Part shown: in pieces, positions 8,763 through 17,208 of the stretch
Layout of the letters: each line of letters opens with the position of its first letter
Position numbering within the stretch: position 1 is the first letter of the stretch
Origin: Sphingobium yanoikuyae
GTDB lineage: Bacteria; Pseudomonadota; Alphaproteobacteria; Sphingomonadales; Sphingomonadaceae
Reading direction: 5' to 3'
Length of the DNA: 64,000 bases
Assembly (NCBI RefSeq): GCF_034424525.1
Contig: NZ_CP139979.1
Span: 3,931,001-3,995,000 of the forward strand
Position numbers and translations under genes: made by a program
The notes under the pieces: generated by a model
Databases searched by the model: none
What the model was told of the DNA's origin: nothing
The model's input: only the letters and a program-made list of their open reading frames with translations

Positions 8763-9203
8763 TTAATCACCGTCTTCGGGGATAGGCTCCCAGGGATCAT
8801 AGCTGCCGAAGCTCCACACATTCCCCTCGGGATCGAGCGCGGTATAGCCGCGCCCCGGATAGCCCGGATTGTCATGCGGTTCATCCACCACCACCGCGCC
8901 TTCGTTGCGGGCATGGAGGCAATGGGCATCGACATCGGGCACGACCATATAGACGCAGGCGGTGATGCCGCCGAGGTCCCGCACCGTCGACCAGGTGTAG
9001 AGCGATTCGCCCTCCATATCCTTGACACTGCCCAGCATTACCATGCCTTCGCCCAGGACAAGCTGGGCATGATGGATGATGCTGTTGTCGAGATCATCGG
9101 GATAGACGGCGTGCCGTTCGAAACCGAAGGCGGCGCACAGGAAATCGATGGCGGCGGGCGCATCGGCATAGCGCAGGCACGGGATGACGGGTGAACCGGG
9201 CAT
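8763..9203 (-). CDS. VOC-superfamily (glyoxalase/bleomycin-resistance fold) protein
   Basis: The 146-residue protein has the paired beta-alpha-beta-beta-beta modules of VOC proteins: VIPCLRYADAPAAIDFLCAAFGFE at the start and a closing YTALDPEGNVWSFGSYDPW with a metal-ligand-type Glu in DPEGN. Substrate is not predictable; this subgroup is often annotated as glyoxalase-like. GAGAG precedes the start at 9203. It diverges from the IMPase-type gene at 9278. Confidence 0.85.
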   Translation of the reverse strand: MPGSPVIPCLRYADAPAAIDFLCAAFGFERHAVYPDDLDNSIIHHAQLVLGEGMVMLGSVKDMEGESLYTWSTVRDLGGITACVYMVVPDVDAHCLHARNEGAVVVDEPHDNPGYPGRGYTALDPEGNVWSFGSYDPWEPIPEDGD

Positions 9204-9277
9204 CTTTCCTCTCTCCTTCGGTGAATCGGGTCGCTCCTGTCTAGCCTATAGCGCCCCAAGCGGCTAGGCGAAGGGGC

Positions 9278-10105
9278 ATGACGACCCGCGATGACCTGGC
9301 CCTTGCCAACCGCCTTGCCGACGCCGCCGGCGCCGCCATCCGCCCCTTTTTCCGCGCGCGCTACGATCTGGAGATCAAGGCCGACAAGTCGCCGGTGACG
9401 GAGGCCGACCGCGCCGCCGAAGCCGCGATCCGCGCGATCCTGGAAAAGGAACGGCCGAACGACGGCATCATCGGCGAGGAATATGGATCGGTCCGCACCG
9501 ATGCCGAGCGGGTATGGATCCTGGATCCGATCGACGGCACGCGCAGCTTCATCGCCGGGCGGCCGATCTTCGGCACGCTGATCGCGCTGACGCAGGCCGG
9601 CTGGCCGACGATCGGCATCATCGACCAGCCGATCGCGCAGGAACGCTGGGCCGGGATGAGCGGCCAGCCCACCACCTTCAACGGCAAGCCGGTGCGCACC
9701 CGCGCCTGCAAGGCGCTGGAGGGCGCCGGCATCGCCACCACCAGCCCGCATCTGTTCGCCGAGGGTGACGTGGCCCATTATATGGCGCTGGTCGGCGCGG
9801 TGTCGGGCGGATCGCCCCGCCAGGGGCCGGTCTATGGCGGCGACTGCTATAATTATGGCCTGCTGGCGTCGGGCTTCCTCGACATCGTCATCGAATCCGG
9901 GCTGCAAAGCTATGACTTCGCCGCGCTGGTGCCCGTGGTCGAGGGCGCGGGCGGCCTGATGTGCGACTGGAATGGCGAACCGCTGACGGCGGACAGCGAA
10001 GGCCATGTACTGGCGCTGGGCGATCCGGCGCGGCTGGAGGATGTGCTGGAGGCGATTCATGGCGCGGGCGATGGGCATGACCATGGGCATCATCACGATC
10101 ATTGA
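9278..10105 (+). CDS. hisN: Inositol-monophosphatase-family phosphatase, probable histidinol-phosphatase HisN
   Basis: The 275-residue enzyme belongs to the Mg2+-dependent, Li+-sensitive IMPase family. Metal-site motifs are Glu67-Glu68 in IIGEEYGS, Asp83 and Asp86 in WILDPIDGTRSF, and a C-terminal Asp in SYDFAALVPVVEGAGG. The KSPVTEADRAAE segment and overall form fit the histidinol-phosphatase branch (HisN, penultimate histidine step), but 3'(2'),5'-bisphosphatase or IMPase activity cannot be excluded. The last ten residues, GHDHGHHHDH, form an unusual His-rich tail beyond the normal end of the domain. GAAGGGG lies just before the ATG. Confidence 0.85.
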   Translation: MTTRDDLALANRLADAAGAAIRPFFRARYDLEIKADKSPVTEADRAAEAAIRAILEKERPNDGIIGEEYGSVRTDAERVWILDPIDGTRSFIAGRPIFGTLIALTQAGWPTIGIIDQPIAQERWAGMSGQPTTFNGKPVRTRACKALEGAGIATTSPHLFAEGDVAHYMALVGAVSGGSPRQGPVYGGDCYNYGLLASGFLDIVIESGLQSYDFAALVPVVEGAGGLMCDWNGEPLTADSEGHVLALGDPARLEDVLEAIHGAGDGHDHGHHHDH

Positions 10106-10220
10106 GGGTGGAGGTGGATGGTCTAAAACCCGCCATTCTTGTTGTTTAGGAGGGCGACGCTTGCCGATCGCGGACATTGCGCCCTTCTGGAACAAAGGCC
10201 GCTAACGAATTGGGGAAGCT

Positions 10221-10727
10221 ATGAAGTGAAGTGGTCGGACCTGACCACGACGCCAGATAGCGATGCGATGACGAGATTTCGGTCGAATTGGCACTGGCTT
10301 CTTGATGCCAAATGAACGGGCAGGTGCAGTGGCTTAACACGGGCACTGGCGAGATCATTCCCGTCGCTAACGATCGAGGCGAATTTCAGCACAAGCTTGG
10401 CGGCGATGACGCAAATGACTGGTAATGCCAGAGTTGGTGGCAGCCCTTCACGATGCCGGCAATTAGCTGACCGAAGGCCAGTGCTTCACCTACGCAATCC
10501 CCGCCGCTTTTTTTTCAGAAGGAAAATATGACGTCGGCAACTTTGCGGCGGTGCCGATGAAGGAGCATTTTGGATTATCCGACGACCTGCACCGTCAGAT
10601 TGCCAGCCTGCCGGAAGGCGCAACCCCTTCGGTTGCAAATGGAGCCATGACGTCCGCTTTTTTTGTAGCGCTCGCCGCAAGCGGAATGTCGACAAACCAC
10701 CCACCCCGGCCATTTGGCGGGCGCTGA
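10221..10727 (+). pseudogene. Decayed gene, possibly an SMI1/DUF1851-type immunity protein
   Basis: No intact gene fits here, but coding-like pieces line up in one direction across frame breaks. They are NWHWLLDAK, then (shifted frame, from about 10310) GQVQWLNTGTGEIIPVAND followed by GEFQHKLGGDDANDW, then (after a further shift) ELVAALHDAGN, an in-frame TAG, and LTEGQCFTYAIPAAFFSEGK continuing as YDVGNFAAVPMKEHFGLSDD and LHRQIASLPEG. The last part recalls the C-terminal half of T6SS/contact-toxin immunity-like proteins (GQCYxYKIPP...LGGxY...HF...LPDG pattern), which I recall from family knowledge and could not check. At least two frameshifts and one stop are needed to join the pieces. Base composition is lower in GC than the neighbours. 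Confidence 0.4.
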
Positions 10728-10957
10728 ATTTACCCGTGCGGTCTGGGACCAATAAACGGCCTATCAGTGGCAGCTTTATATAGGCTGCGTTGAAACGAGG
10801 TGCGTGACTCGTTTCGAGGGTTATGGACAGCCATCATTGTCGCCACATCGACATTCGAATGGCGATCGCCTCCAAGCACATGGCCCCAAATGCGTTCGGG
10901 CGGAGCCTGTTGCCAGACCCCGCCCGATACGCATGTTCTTCGATGTCGCGGCGCCGC
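10728..10957. other. Non-coding stretch upstream-side of infC end
   Basis: I see no gene here. Together with 10106-10220 it frames the decayed gene. It holds a small stem-loop, GAAACGAG (10792-10799) with CTCGTTTC (10808-10815), which lies about 140 bp downstream of the infC stop on the minus strand and could help terminate that transcript. GGGCGG near 10898 can pair with CCGCCC about 20 bases later. Confidence 0.4.
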
Positions 10958-11503
10958 TTATTTCGGCGACAGCACCATCAGCATCTGGCGGCCTTCCATG
11001 CGCGGATAGGCTTCGACCTTGGCGATCTCGGCGACATTTTCCGCCACGCGCTGCAGCAGGTTCATGCCCAGCTGCTGGTGGCTGAGTTCGCGGCCGCGAA
11101 AGCGCAGGGTGATCTTCACCTTGTCGCCGTCGCCGATGAAATCATGGACCTTCTTCATCTTCGTATCATAATCATGATCGTCGATGTTCGGACGCATCTT
11201 GATCTCTTTGAGTTCCTGCGTCTTCTGGGTCTTGCGGGCGATATTCGCCTTCTTCTGGGCTTCGTACTTGAACTTGCCGATGTCCAGGAACTTGCAGACT
11301 GGCGGATCGGCGTTGGGCGACACTTCGACCAGGTCCAGACCAACGTCGGCAGCCTGTTCGATCGCCTCCTGCGTAAACATCACGCCCAGATTCTCGCCTT
11401 CGTCGTCGATCACCCGCACCTTGGGTACGGTGATGAACTCATTATACCGGGGACCGGACTTCGGCGGCGGCGCCAGCGGGCGGCGCATCATTGGGGGACG
11501 TAT
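10958..11503 (-). CDS. infC: Translation initiation factor IF-3, apparent ATA start
   Basis: IF-3 binds the 30S subunit and checks initiator tRNA and start codon. Signatures are [20 protein letters not shown], the linker [15 protein letters not shown] and the C-domain [19 protein letters not shown] and [14 protein letters not shown]. The ribosome-binding site AGGAGA (11511-11516, minus strand) is 7 bases from an in-frame ATA at 11503, giving [14 protein letters not shown]; the first ATGs (11491 and 11488) are 19 or more bases away. An AUA/AUU start is in keeping with IF-3 autoregulation known from E. coli. Product length is then 181 residues, normal for the family. ATG 11491 is the alternative. 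Confidence 0.93.
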   Translation of the reverse strand: MRPPMMRRPLAPPPKSGPRYNEFITVPKVRVIDDEGENLGVMFTQEAIEQAADVGLDLVEVSPNADPPVCKFLDIGKFKYEAQKKANIARKTQKTQELKEIKMRPNIDDHDYDTKMKKVHDFIGDGDKVKITLRFRGRELSHQQLGMNLLQRVAENVAEIAKVEAYPRMEGRQMLMVLSPK

Positions 11504-11682
11504 AGCGGCTTCTCCTGTGACTGTGACAACAAACGGCTCTTCGCGGCCCTTTAGCGCAAAGCCGAAAAGGGCGGCAAGCCCGTCGTAACGGAATCGCCAG
11601 CCCATGTGGCATTGCTGCCGCACCCACTATATCGGGTGAATGCGGGCTTTTTGCAAGGGGCTGAGAGTCCGTTGGAGAAAGC

Positions 11683-11764
11683 CGGTTCCAGCCCGCGCCC
11701 CGCCCAACCACCCGATCCAATGTCATCCCGTCGGGTGGTTGGGCGGGCGCGCGGGCCGGAACCG
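11683..11764. repeat. Long inverted repeat between the DyP peroxidase gene and infC
   Basis: Arms 11683-11715 and 11731-11764 are nearly perfect complements (about 33 bases, one mismatch and one bulge) around a 15-base loop; the inner core is CCGCCCAACCACCCGA / TCGGGTGGTTGGGCGG. There is no strong U tract on either side. It sits downstream of the peroxidase stop and upstream of infC, so it could be a terminator, an mRNA-stability element, or a mobile palindromic repeat. Confidence 0.7.
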
Positions 11765-11812
11765 TATTGGAAATCGTCCCCTCGCGATTTTTCAAACAGG
11801 CTCTGAGCGCCG

Positions 11813-13297
11813 TCACAGCACGCGCAGCATGCTCTTGGCCGGAGCGAAGAAATATTCGCCGCCCTTATGGACGACAAATTCGGCCAGACCGGCCGGCGTC
11901 GTGCCGGCGGTTGCGTCGTTCCAGCCATTGGGCATGGCCAGTTTGACGAGGGGTTCGCCGCCGCGCTGGCCGATGATCGGGTCGCGGCCGACCGGATCGC
12001 CGGGCGCCCCATTGATGCGGGCGACGAAGGGCGGCGAATTGGCCCAGCTTTTCTGGGTGAACTCGAACTGCGCCTCGATGCTGCTCTGGAACGCCATGAA
12101 CATGAGGCCCACGCCGCCTTCCGGCTGGTCGCTGGGGTCGGTCACCTGGTTGCGGATGCCATAGGGCATGCCGCGCCGGGCCATGATGACGCGGCGTTCG
12201 CCGTCATCCAATTCGCGGATGCGATCGAAATCGGCCGCGCTCTGTGGGTTCGGCACCAATGTCCGGCCGACATCGCCGCGCGGATTGGTCTTGCGGATAT
12301 GGGCGAAGAAGGGACAGCGGGCGCCGGCGCTGTCGGCGGCATAGCTGAAATTGTTCGGCACCGGATGGTCGAGCCCTTCCGTGCCCTGCAGCGTGACCGG
12401 CGTGCCATCCTCGAACCGGCCGACCAGGAAGGCGCCGGCCAGTTCGCCGATCCCCAGTTGCTCACCCAATTCCTCTTCCCGCGCCTTGAAGGCCTTCACC
12501 TGCTGTTCCAGCTTGCGGAAGACGAAATAGCTGCCGAAGGCGGTGCCGGTGTCGGGTGATCCCGGATCGGACACCAGCACCTGCGACAGGGGGAAGGCGG
12601 CATTCCACCGGTCGATGCCGCCACCGGCCGCCTCGCGATCGACCAGTTCCTGCAGCAGCAGCGGCTGGCTGCGCCCGTCGACATAGCCGAAATGCTCGAT
12701 CCCCTCGGCCTCGCCCGCGCTGTTGCTGCGGAAGATCGCCCGGCCGCTCTCGGCGGTGATCAGGCTGACGGCACTGCCCAATCCGCTCATGATCATATCG
12801 GCCAGATCCTGCGCCGCCTGTGACGTCCACTGGTCCGGCCCGTCGGGATCGGCGCCGATCAGGATCATCGCGTCGATGCGGTCCTGATAGGCGGCTTCCA
12901 GGTCCGGCGCGGCGGGATCGTTGAGAATGGCGCTGCGGGCGAGCATGCCGCTGGCAAAGGCGCCGTCGACCGGGCCTTCGGGCATGCGGTCGGCGATGCC
13001 CAGTCGCGCATAGCCGGAAGAGGAGAGGAGCAGGCCGACAAAGGGGCCGCCCGACTGGCCAGTGTTGCGATAGGCACGGGCCGCTTCCAGCTGGGCGAGG
13101 GCGGATGTCACCTGCGGTTCCAGCGCGCGCAGTGCCGCGCGCGCGGCGGCCGCATCCGCGCCGAAGCGCAGCATCAGGTGCAAGGTCGCCTTGCGCCCAT
13201 GACCATCGAGGATATTGCCCTGCAGATCTTCCAGCAGGGCGGTTTCATCAGCGTCGGCGCTGGTCCAGCGCAGCGGTTCGGACAGGTTGATCGGCAT
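11813..13297 (-). CDS. DyP-type (dye-decolourising) haem peroxidase
   Basis: The 494-residue protein matches the long DyP class (C/D-like) rather than the shorter A/B types. The distal haem motif reads GYVDGRSQP (a GxxDG form with Tyr instead of the usual Phe), and a C-terminal half contains HIRKTNPRGD with the candidate proximal His, RRGMPYG, and GLMFMAFQSSIEAQFEFTQ, all typical of DyP proteins. There is no signal peptide, so a cytoplasmic location or encapsulin cargo role is possible; no encapsulin gene is in the window. GGGGGAG precedes the ATG at 13297 (MPINLSEPLRW); the upstream in-frame ATG at 13330 lacks a site. It interrupts the classical thrS-infC adjacency. Confidence 0.9.
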   Translation of the reverse strand: MPINLSEPLRWTSADADETALLEDLQGNILDGHGRKATLHLMLRFGADAAAARAALRALEPQVTSALAQLEAARAYRNTGQSGGPFVGLLLSSSGYARLGIADRMPEGPVDGAFASGMLARSAILNDPAAPDLEAAYQDRIDAMILIGADPDGPDQWTSQAAQDLADMIMSGLGSAVSLITAESGRAIFRSNSAGEAEGIEHFGYVDGRSQPLLLQELVDREAAGGGIDRWNAAFPLSQVLVSDPGSPDTGTAFGSYFVFRKLEQQVKAFKAREEELGEQLGIGELAGAFLVGRFEDGTPVTLQGTEGLDHPVPNNFSYAADSAGARCPFFAHIRKTNPRGDVGRTLVPNPQSAADFDRIRELDDGERRVIMARRGMPYGIRNQVTDPSDQPEGGVGLMFMAFQSSIEAQFEFTQKSWANSPPFVARINGAPGDPVGRDPIIGQRGGEPLVKLAMPNGWNDATAGTTPAGLAEFVVHKGGEYFFAPAKSMLRVL

Positions 13298-13394
13298 TGC
13301 GGCTCTCCCCCGGTCAGGTGATGCCGCCATGCTATCAGGGTCGGGTCAGGCCCGGTGGGGAGATGGCTCCATAACGGTGCCATCTCCCCCTATG

Positions 13395-15386
13395 TCAGGC
13401 CAGATCGGGCGCCAGTGCGTCCTTCGCCAGCCGGGCGATCAACTCGCTCACCGACAACATGGTCTGGCCATCCTTGCCCAGTTCGCGCAGCGCCACCGTG
13501 CCTTCTTCCGCCTCGCGGCGGCCGACGACCAGCAGGTTGGGCACCTTGCCCAGCGAATGTTCGCGCACCTTGTAGTTGATCTTCTCGTTGCGCACGTCGG
13601 CCTCGGCGCGGATGCCGGCGGCGCGCAACTTCTCGACCACGTCCAGTGCATAATTGTCCGCATCCGACACGATCGTCGCGACCACCGCCTGCACCGGCGC
13701 CAGCCACAGCGGGAACTTGCCGGCATAATGTTCGATCAGGATGCCGATGAAGCGCTCATAGCTGCCGAAGATCGCGCGGTGCAGCATCACCGGCCGGTGG
13801 CGCTCGCCATCCTCGGCGATGTAGCTGGCGTCGAGCCGCTCGGGCAGCACCCGGTCCGACTGGATCGTGCCGACCTGCCAGGTGCGGCCGATCGCGTCAG
13901 TCAGGTGCCATTCCAGCTTGGGCGCATAGAAGGCGCCTTCGCCGGGCAGTTCTTCCCAGCCATATTCGGGCGTGTTGAGGCCGGCGGCGGCGACCGCGTT
14001 GCGCAGTTCCTCTTCCGCCTTGTCCCACATCTCCTCGGTACCGAAGCGCTTTTCCGGGCGCAGCGCCAGCTTGATCGAGTAGGTGAAGCCGAAATCCCGG
14101 TAGATCCGGTCGGCCAGCGCGCAGAAGGCGCGCACTTCCTCGACGATCTGGTCCTCGCGGCAGAAGATATGGGCGTCGTCCTGGGTGAACTGGCGCACGC
14201 GCATCAGGCCGTGCAGCGCGCCATGCGGCTCATTGCGGTGGCAGCAGCCATTTTCGTAGAAGCGCAGCGGCAGGTCGCGATAGCTCTTGATCCCCTGCTT
14301 GAAGATCAGAATGTGCGCCGGGCAGTTCATCGGCTTCAAGGCCATCCAGTCGACTTCTTCCGACACCAGCGGGCCTTCGTCCGCCACATTCGGCACTTCG
14401 TCGGGGATGACGAACATATTCTCGCGATATTTGCCCCAATGGCCGGACTGCTCCCACTGGCGCGCGTCCATCACCTGCGGCGTCTTGACCTCGCGATAGC
14501 CGGCATCGTCGATCGCGCGGCGCATATAGGCTTCCAGTTCGCGCCAGATCAGATAGCCCTTGGGGTGCCAGAAGACGCTGCCATGCGCTTCCTGCTGCAG
14601 GTGGAACAGGTCCATCTCCGCGCCCAGCTTGCGATGGTCGCGCTTGCCCGCTTCCTCCAGCCGCGTCAGATGCTCGTTGAGCTGCTTCTTGTTCAGCCAG
14701 CCGGTGCCATAGATGCGGCTCAGCATCGCATTCTTCTGGTCGCCGCGCCAGTAAGCGCCCGACACGCGCGTCAGCTTGAACGCGGCCGGGTCCAGCTTGC
14801 CGGTCGAGGCCAGATGCGGGCCGCGGCACATGTCGTACCAGCCGTCGCCCGAATGATAGACGGTCAGTTCCTCGCCCTGCGGCAGTTCGGCGGCCCATTG
14901 TGCCTTGAACGTCTCGCCGGCCGCTTCCCACTGGGCGATCAGCGTGTCGCGGGCGATCACTTCGCGGCGCAGCGGCTTGTTGGCGGCGATGATCTTGCGC
15001 ATCTCCGCCTCGATCGCGGGCAGGTCTTCCTCGGTGAAGGGGCGATCCTTGGGCGCGAAGTCATAATAGAAACCGTCGTCGGTCGCCGGGCCGAAGGTGA
15101 TCTGCGTGCCGGGGAACAGCGCCTGCACCGCTTCGGCCAGCACATGGGCGAAATCGTGGCGCGCCAGTTCCAGCGCGTCGGCCTCGTCCTTCGCCGTCAC
15201 CAGCGCCAGCTGCGAATCCTGTTCCAGCGGCCGCATGATGTCGCGCAGCTCGCCGTCGACTTTCGCGGCGATCGCCGCCTTGGCCAGGCCCGGCCCGATC
15301 GCCGCTGCAATGTCCGCCGGAGTAGTGCCGGGCGCGACTTCACGCACGGAACCATCGGGCAGGGTGATCTTGAGCATGGCGGACAC
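13395..15386 (-). CDS. thrS: Threonyl-tRNA synthetase
   Basis: The 663-residue class II synthetase has the expected order: TGS domain ([17 protein letters not shown]), editing domain with [19 protein letters not shown] and a [16 protein letters not shown] stretch holding the zinc/editing Cys-His residues, catalytic core with [27 protein letters not shown] and [18 protein letters not shown], and a C-terminal anticodon-binding domain ([18 protein letters not shown]). A GTG at 15386 has GAAAG about 8 bases upstream; an ATG three codons later (15377) is the alternative. infC lies in the same direction beyond the peroxidase gene. Confidence 0.96.
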   Translation of the reverse strand: MSAMLKITLPDGSVREVAPGTTPADIAAAIGPGLAKAAIAAKVDGELRDIMRPLEQDSQLALVTAKDEADALELARHDFAHVLAEAVQALFPGTQITFGPATDDGFYYDFAPKDRPFTEEDLPAIEAEMRKIIAANKPLRREVIARDTLIAQWEAAGETFKAQWAAELPQGEELTVYHSGDGWYDMCRGPHLASTGKLDPAAFKLTRVSGAYWRGDQKNAMLSRIYGTGWLNKKQLNEHLTRLEEAGKRDHRKLGAEMDLFHLQQEAHGSVFWHPKGYLIWRELEAYMRRAIDDAGYREVKTPQVMDARQWEQSGHWGKYRENMFVIPDEVPNVADEGPLVSEEVDWMALKPMNCPAHILIFKQGIKSYRDLPLRFYENGCCHRNEPHGALHGLMRVRQFTQDDAHIFCREDQIVEEVRAFCALADRIYRDFGFTYSIKLALRPEKRFGTEEMWDKAEEELRNAVAAAGLNTPEYGWEELPGEGAFYAPKLEWHLTDAIGRTWQVGTIQSDRVLPERLDASYIAEDGERHRPVMLHRAIFGSYERFIGILIEHYAGKFPLWLAPVQAVVATIVSDADNYALDVVEKLRAAGIRAEADVRNEKINYKVREHSLGKVPNLLVVGRREAEEGTVALRELGKDGQTMLSVSELIARLAKDALAPDLA

Positions 15387-15512
15387 GGGGGGTCTTTCTG
15401 TGAAATGTTCAGGTTGCGCGGCCCAAAAAGCCGCGCCTTCCCCATAAATGGGCGGTCTGCCCTGTCAATAGAAGCCCTCTTGCCAAGAGTCACCCAGGGG
15501 CGCATGTTTTAT

Positions 15513-15536
15513 GTGCTGATATATCATTATCAGCAC
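15513..15536. promoter_or_regulatory. Perfect palindrome upstream of thrS
   Basis: GTGCTGATA (15513-15521) and TATCAGCAC (15528-15536) are perfect 9-base arms around a 6-base AT-rich centre. It lies 127-150 bp upstream of thrS and at the edge of the prophage remnant, so it may be an operator or a phage-derived site. AT-rich composition differs from the surroundings. Confidence 0.45.
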
Positions 15537-15636
15537 AGGAGGGACTTATAGCTTTGAGCTTTGCAAAATCCCGTGGCGCATGAAGCGCGACAAAAGCTTC
15601 CGGAGTGCGAGACAAGAGCTTCTGTAGCACCAAAAC

Positions 15637-16092
15637 CTAGCCCAGGCTTTCTTGCCCATGGGCCACCAAGCGTTCCTGCGCTAACCCAAACGCCTTTACC
15701 CTCTCGAACTGTTGGGCGAGCGACGACAGATCACGATTGTGGTCAAGCCGTTGGAGCGTCTGGATCAGTTCTTCCATCGTGTTCGCGGCTGGCGGCGCTA
15801 AAATCGACGCAACAGCGCGTATGCCCTTTAATCTATCTGCGGCCACGCGGTAGCGCTCGTCAAAAGCCGAGTTCTCTTGATCGCTCAGCTTACCCATGTC
15901 TCGCTTGACCCTCTGCTCGATGGTCACTTCTGCCATCTCGCTCACCAGCGCGATCGCGTCGGTGTAGATGCCTAAAACCCGGTCATAGATTTTCTCAGAT
16001 TTATAACGGGAAAGAGCAAAGAAGATCGCGACCCACGAGACAAAAGCCGCCACGACCCCTTGGCCCAATATTTTCAGCAATTCTGTCAGCAT
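15637..16092 (-). CDS. Small membrane-anchored protein, probably phage-derived
   Basis: The 151-residue product has one N-terminal membrane helix (residues about 10-27, GQGVVAAFVSWVAIFFAL) followed by a helical, charged cytoplasmic-looking domain (YKSEKIYDRVLGIYTDAIAL, VTIEQRVKRDMGKLSDQEN). I do not recognise the family. GGAGGA precedes the ATG at 16092 by 7 bases. Codon use and GC are lower than neighbouring genes, and the gene follows a truncated phage-tail-like gene on the same strand, so I read both as the rim of a prophage remnant. A holin-like role is conceivable but unsupported. Confidence 0.65.
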   Translation of the reverse strand: MLTELLKILGQGVVAAFVSWVAIFFALSRYKSEKIYDRVLGIYTDAIALVSEMAEVTIEQRVKRDMGKLSDQENSAFDERYRVAADRLKGIRAVASILAPPAANTMEELIQTLQRLDHNRDLSSLAQQFERVKAFGLAQERLVAHGQESLG

Positions 16093-16180
16093 AATGTCCT
16101 CCGCCAATGGCGGTGGTAGCATCCAAACCAGACTGTTCAAAGAGCGGTGAGAGGCTTCTAAGCCGCCTCTCAAAGGTCGT

Positions 16181-16730
16181 TTATGCGGCGCCGATCGCCG
16201 TCAGGAAGGTGTTTAGTCGGTCGTGGATCGCGGCGGCCTTCGCACCGACGATCGCGCCGTCGCCGGACCAGAGCGCCGCGAGGCGATCGGGCGCAAAGCT
16301 GGTGTTGGAGCGGAGGCCGACCATAGGCAGGCTGGAAAGGCCCGTCGACGCCGTCGTCACCGCCGCGACCTGCGCGCCGGCATAGAAGCCAAGCTTGCTC
16401 GTAGGACCGGAGCGCGCGATCGACCGGTGCCCCGTGCGGCTAGTGCCGGCGCGCAAGGTGTCACCCGTGGAGTCCGCGAGCCTGAAGCTGTCGTTGCCGG
16501 CGGAGTGCGCGAAGATCGAGGTGCGATAGGTCCCGGCGGCCTGCCCCAGATGCGCGATCAGTCCGGCCGTCCCGCCGGCAAGATTGCACCAGGCGCCGGC
16601 CGAGCAGCTGTCGCGCCAAGCGAACTGGCCCGCTGCCCCATGCGCTTCGCCCAGGTTCAGATAGCCGGTCGCGCCGTCACCCGTGAAACCCCTGTCCGCC
16701 GTGAAGGTCACCGTGCCTGCCAGGCTGGGC
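16181..16730 (-). pseudogene. C-terminal fragment of a phage structural (tail/fibre-like) protein
   Basis: From about 16730 down to the TAA at 16181 the minus strand encodes a Gly/Ala/Ser/Thr-rich beta-type sequence: GTVTFTADRGFTGDGATGYL, SCSAGAWCNLAGGTAGLIAH, GTYRTSIFAHSAGNDSFRLA and ALWSGDGAIVGAKAAAIHDR. This is the look of the C-terminal region of prophage tail or fibre-associated proteins; the exact family is not recognised. Its 5' part is missing: upstream of about 16730 the sequence abruptly becomes the plus-strand exbD gene, so the frame continues only as antisense. A hairpin (GAGAGGC...GCCGCCTCTC, about 16148-16170) follows the stop. Confidence 0.6.
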
Positions 16731-17114
16731 GAGATGAACACGACGCCGCTGATCGACGTCATGCTCGTGCTGCTGATCATGTTCATCATCACCATCCCGA
16801 TCCAGACCCACAGCGTGGGCATCAACCTGCCCCAGGCGCCGGTCGATACCAGCCTGCCCCAACCCGATCCGATCAAGAACAAGGTGACGATCGACGCATC
16901 GGGCGTCGTCCGCTGGAACGGTAATGCGGTCGATGCCCTGACACTGCGCCGCTATCTCGCCCAGACGCTCGCCATGCCGGTTGAACCGGAACTGCAATTC
17001 CAGCCCGACGCTGCCGCCCGCTATCTGGTGGTCGACCAGACCCTGGCCGACATCCGCCGTTCCGGCGTCACCAAGCTCGGCTTTGTCGGCAATGAGCGCT
17101 ATGGCCAGTTCTGA
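16683..17114 (+). pseudogene. ExbD/TolR-family biopolymer transport protein, 5' end lost
   Basis: From 16731 the plus strand encodes EMNTTPLIDVMLVLLIMFII, the hallmark N-terminal membrane segment of ExbD/TolR with the conserved Asp, followed by a periplasmic domain ending GVTKLGFVGNERYGQF. ExbD acts with ExbB and TonB to energise outer-membrane receptors. Residues before GEMNTTP should be a short cytoplasmic tail, but the DNA there is the antisense of a phage-like gene. A GTG at 16683 could still give a chimeric N-terminus of 17 residues, so residual function cannot be excluded. No exbB or tonB gene is nearby. Confidence 0.7.
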
Positions 17115-17132
17115 CAAGCATGCACGATAAAA

Positions 17133-17184
17133 TGTAAAGGTTCATTGACTCATCACTTCTCGCTTCTGTAAAGGACACTTGACC
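17133..17184 (+). promoter_or_regulatory. Tandem direct repeats, likely operators of the XRE regulator
   Basis: TGTAAAGG-N4-TTGAC occurs twice in the same orientation, at 17133-17150 and 17167-17184, with start-to-start spacing of 34 bp (about three helical turns). They lie just upstream of the two-gene operon whose second gene encodes a small XRE regulator. The first TTGACT could also be a -35 element with a -10 near 17168. Autoregulation is inferred. Confidence 0.55.
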
Positions 17185-17208
17185 CTTTCAGAGCAGGAGG
17201 CACGAGTC

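Noticed and set aside
10106..10220. Possible tRNA or small RNA downstream of hisN
   Set aside because: No cloverleaf, T-loop GTTCRA motif or terminator could be found; treated as non-coding.
13215..15551. A 778-codon open frame antisense to thrS
   Set aside because: High-GC antisense artefact with no family features; thrS on the other strand is complete and certain.
15561..15908. A 115-codon plus-strand open frame in the prophage border
   Set aside because: Antisense to the membrane-anchored protein gene, Pro/Ser/Arg-rich with no ribosome-binding site.
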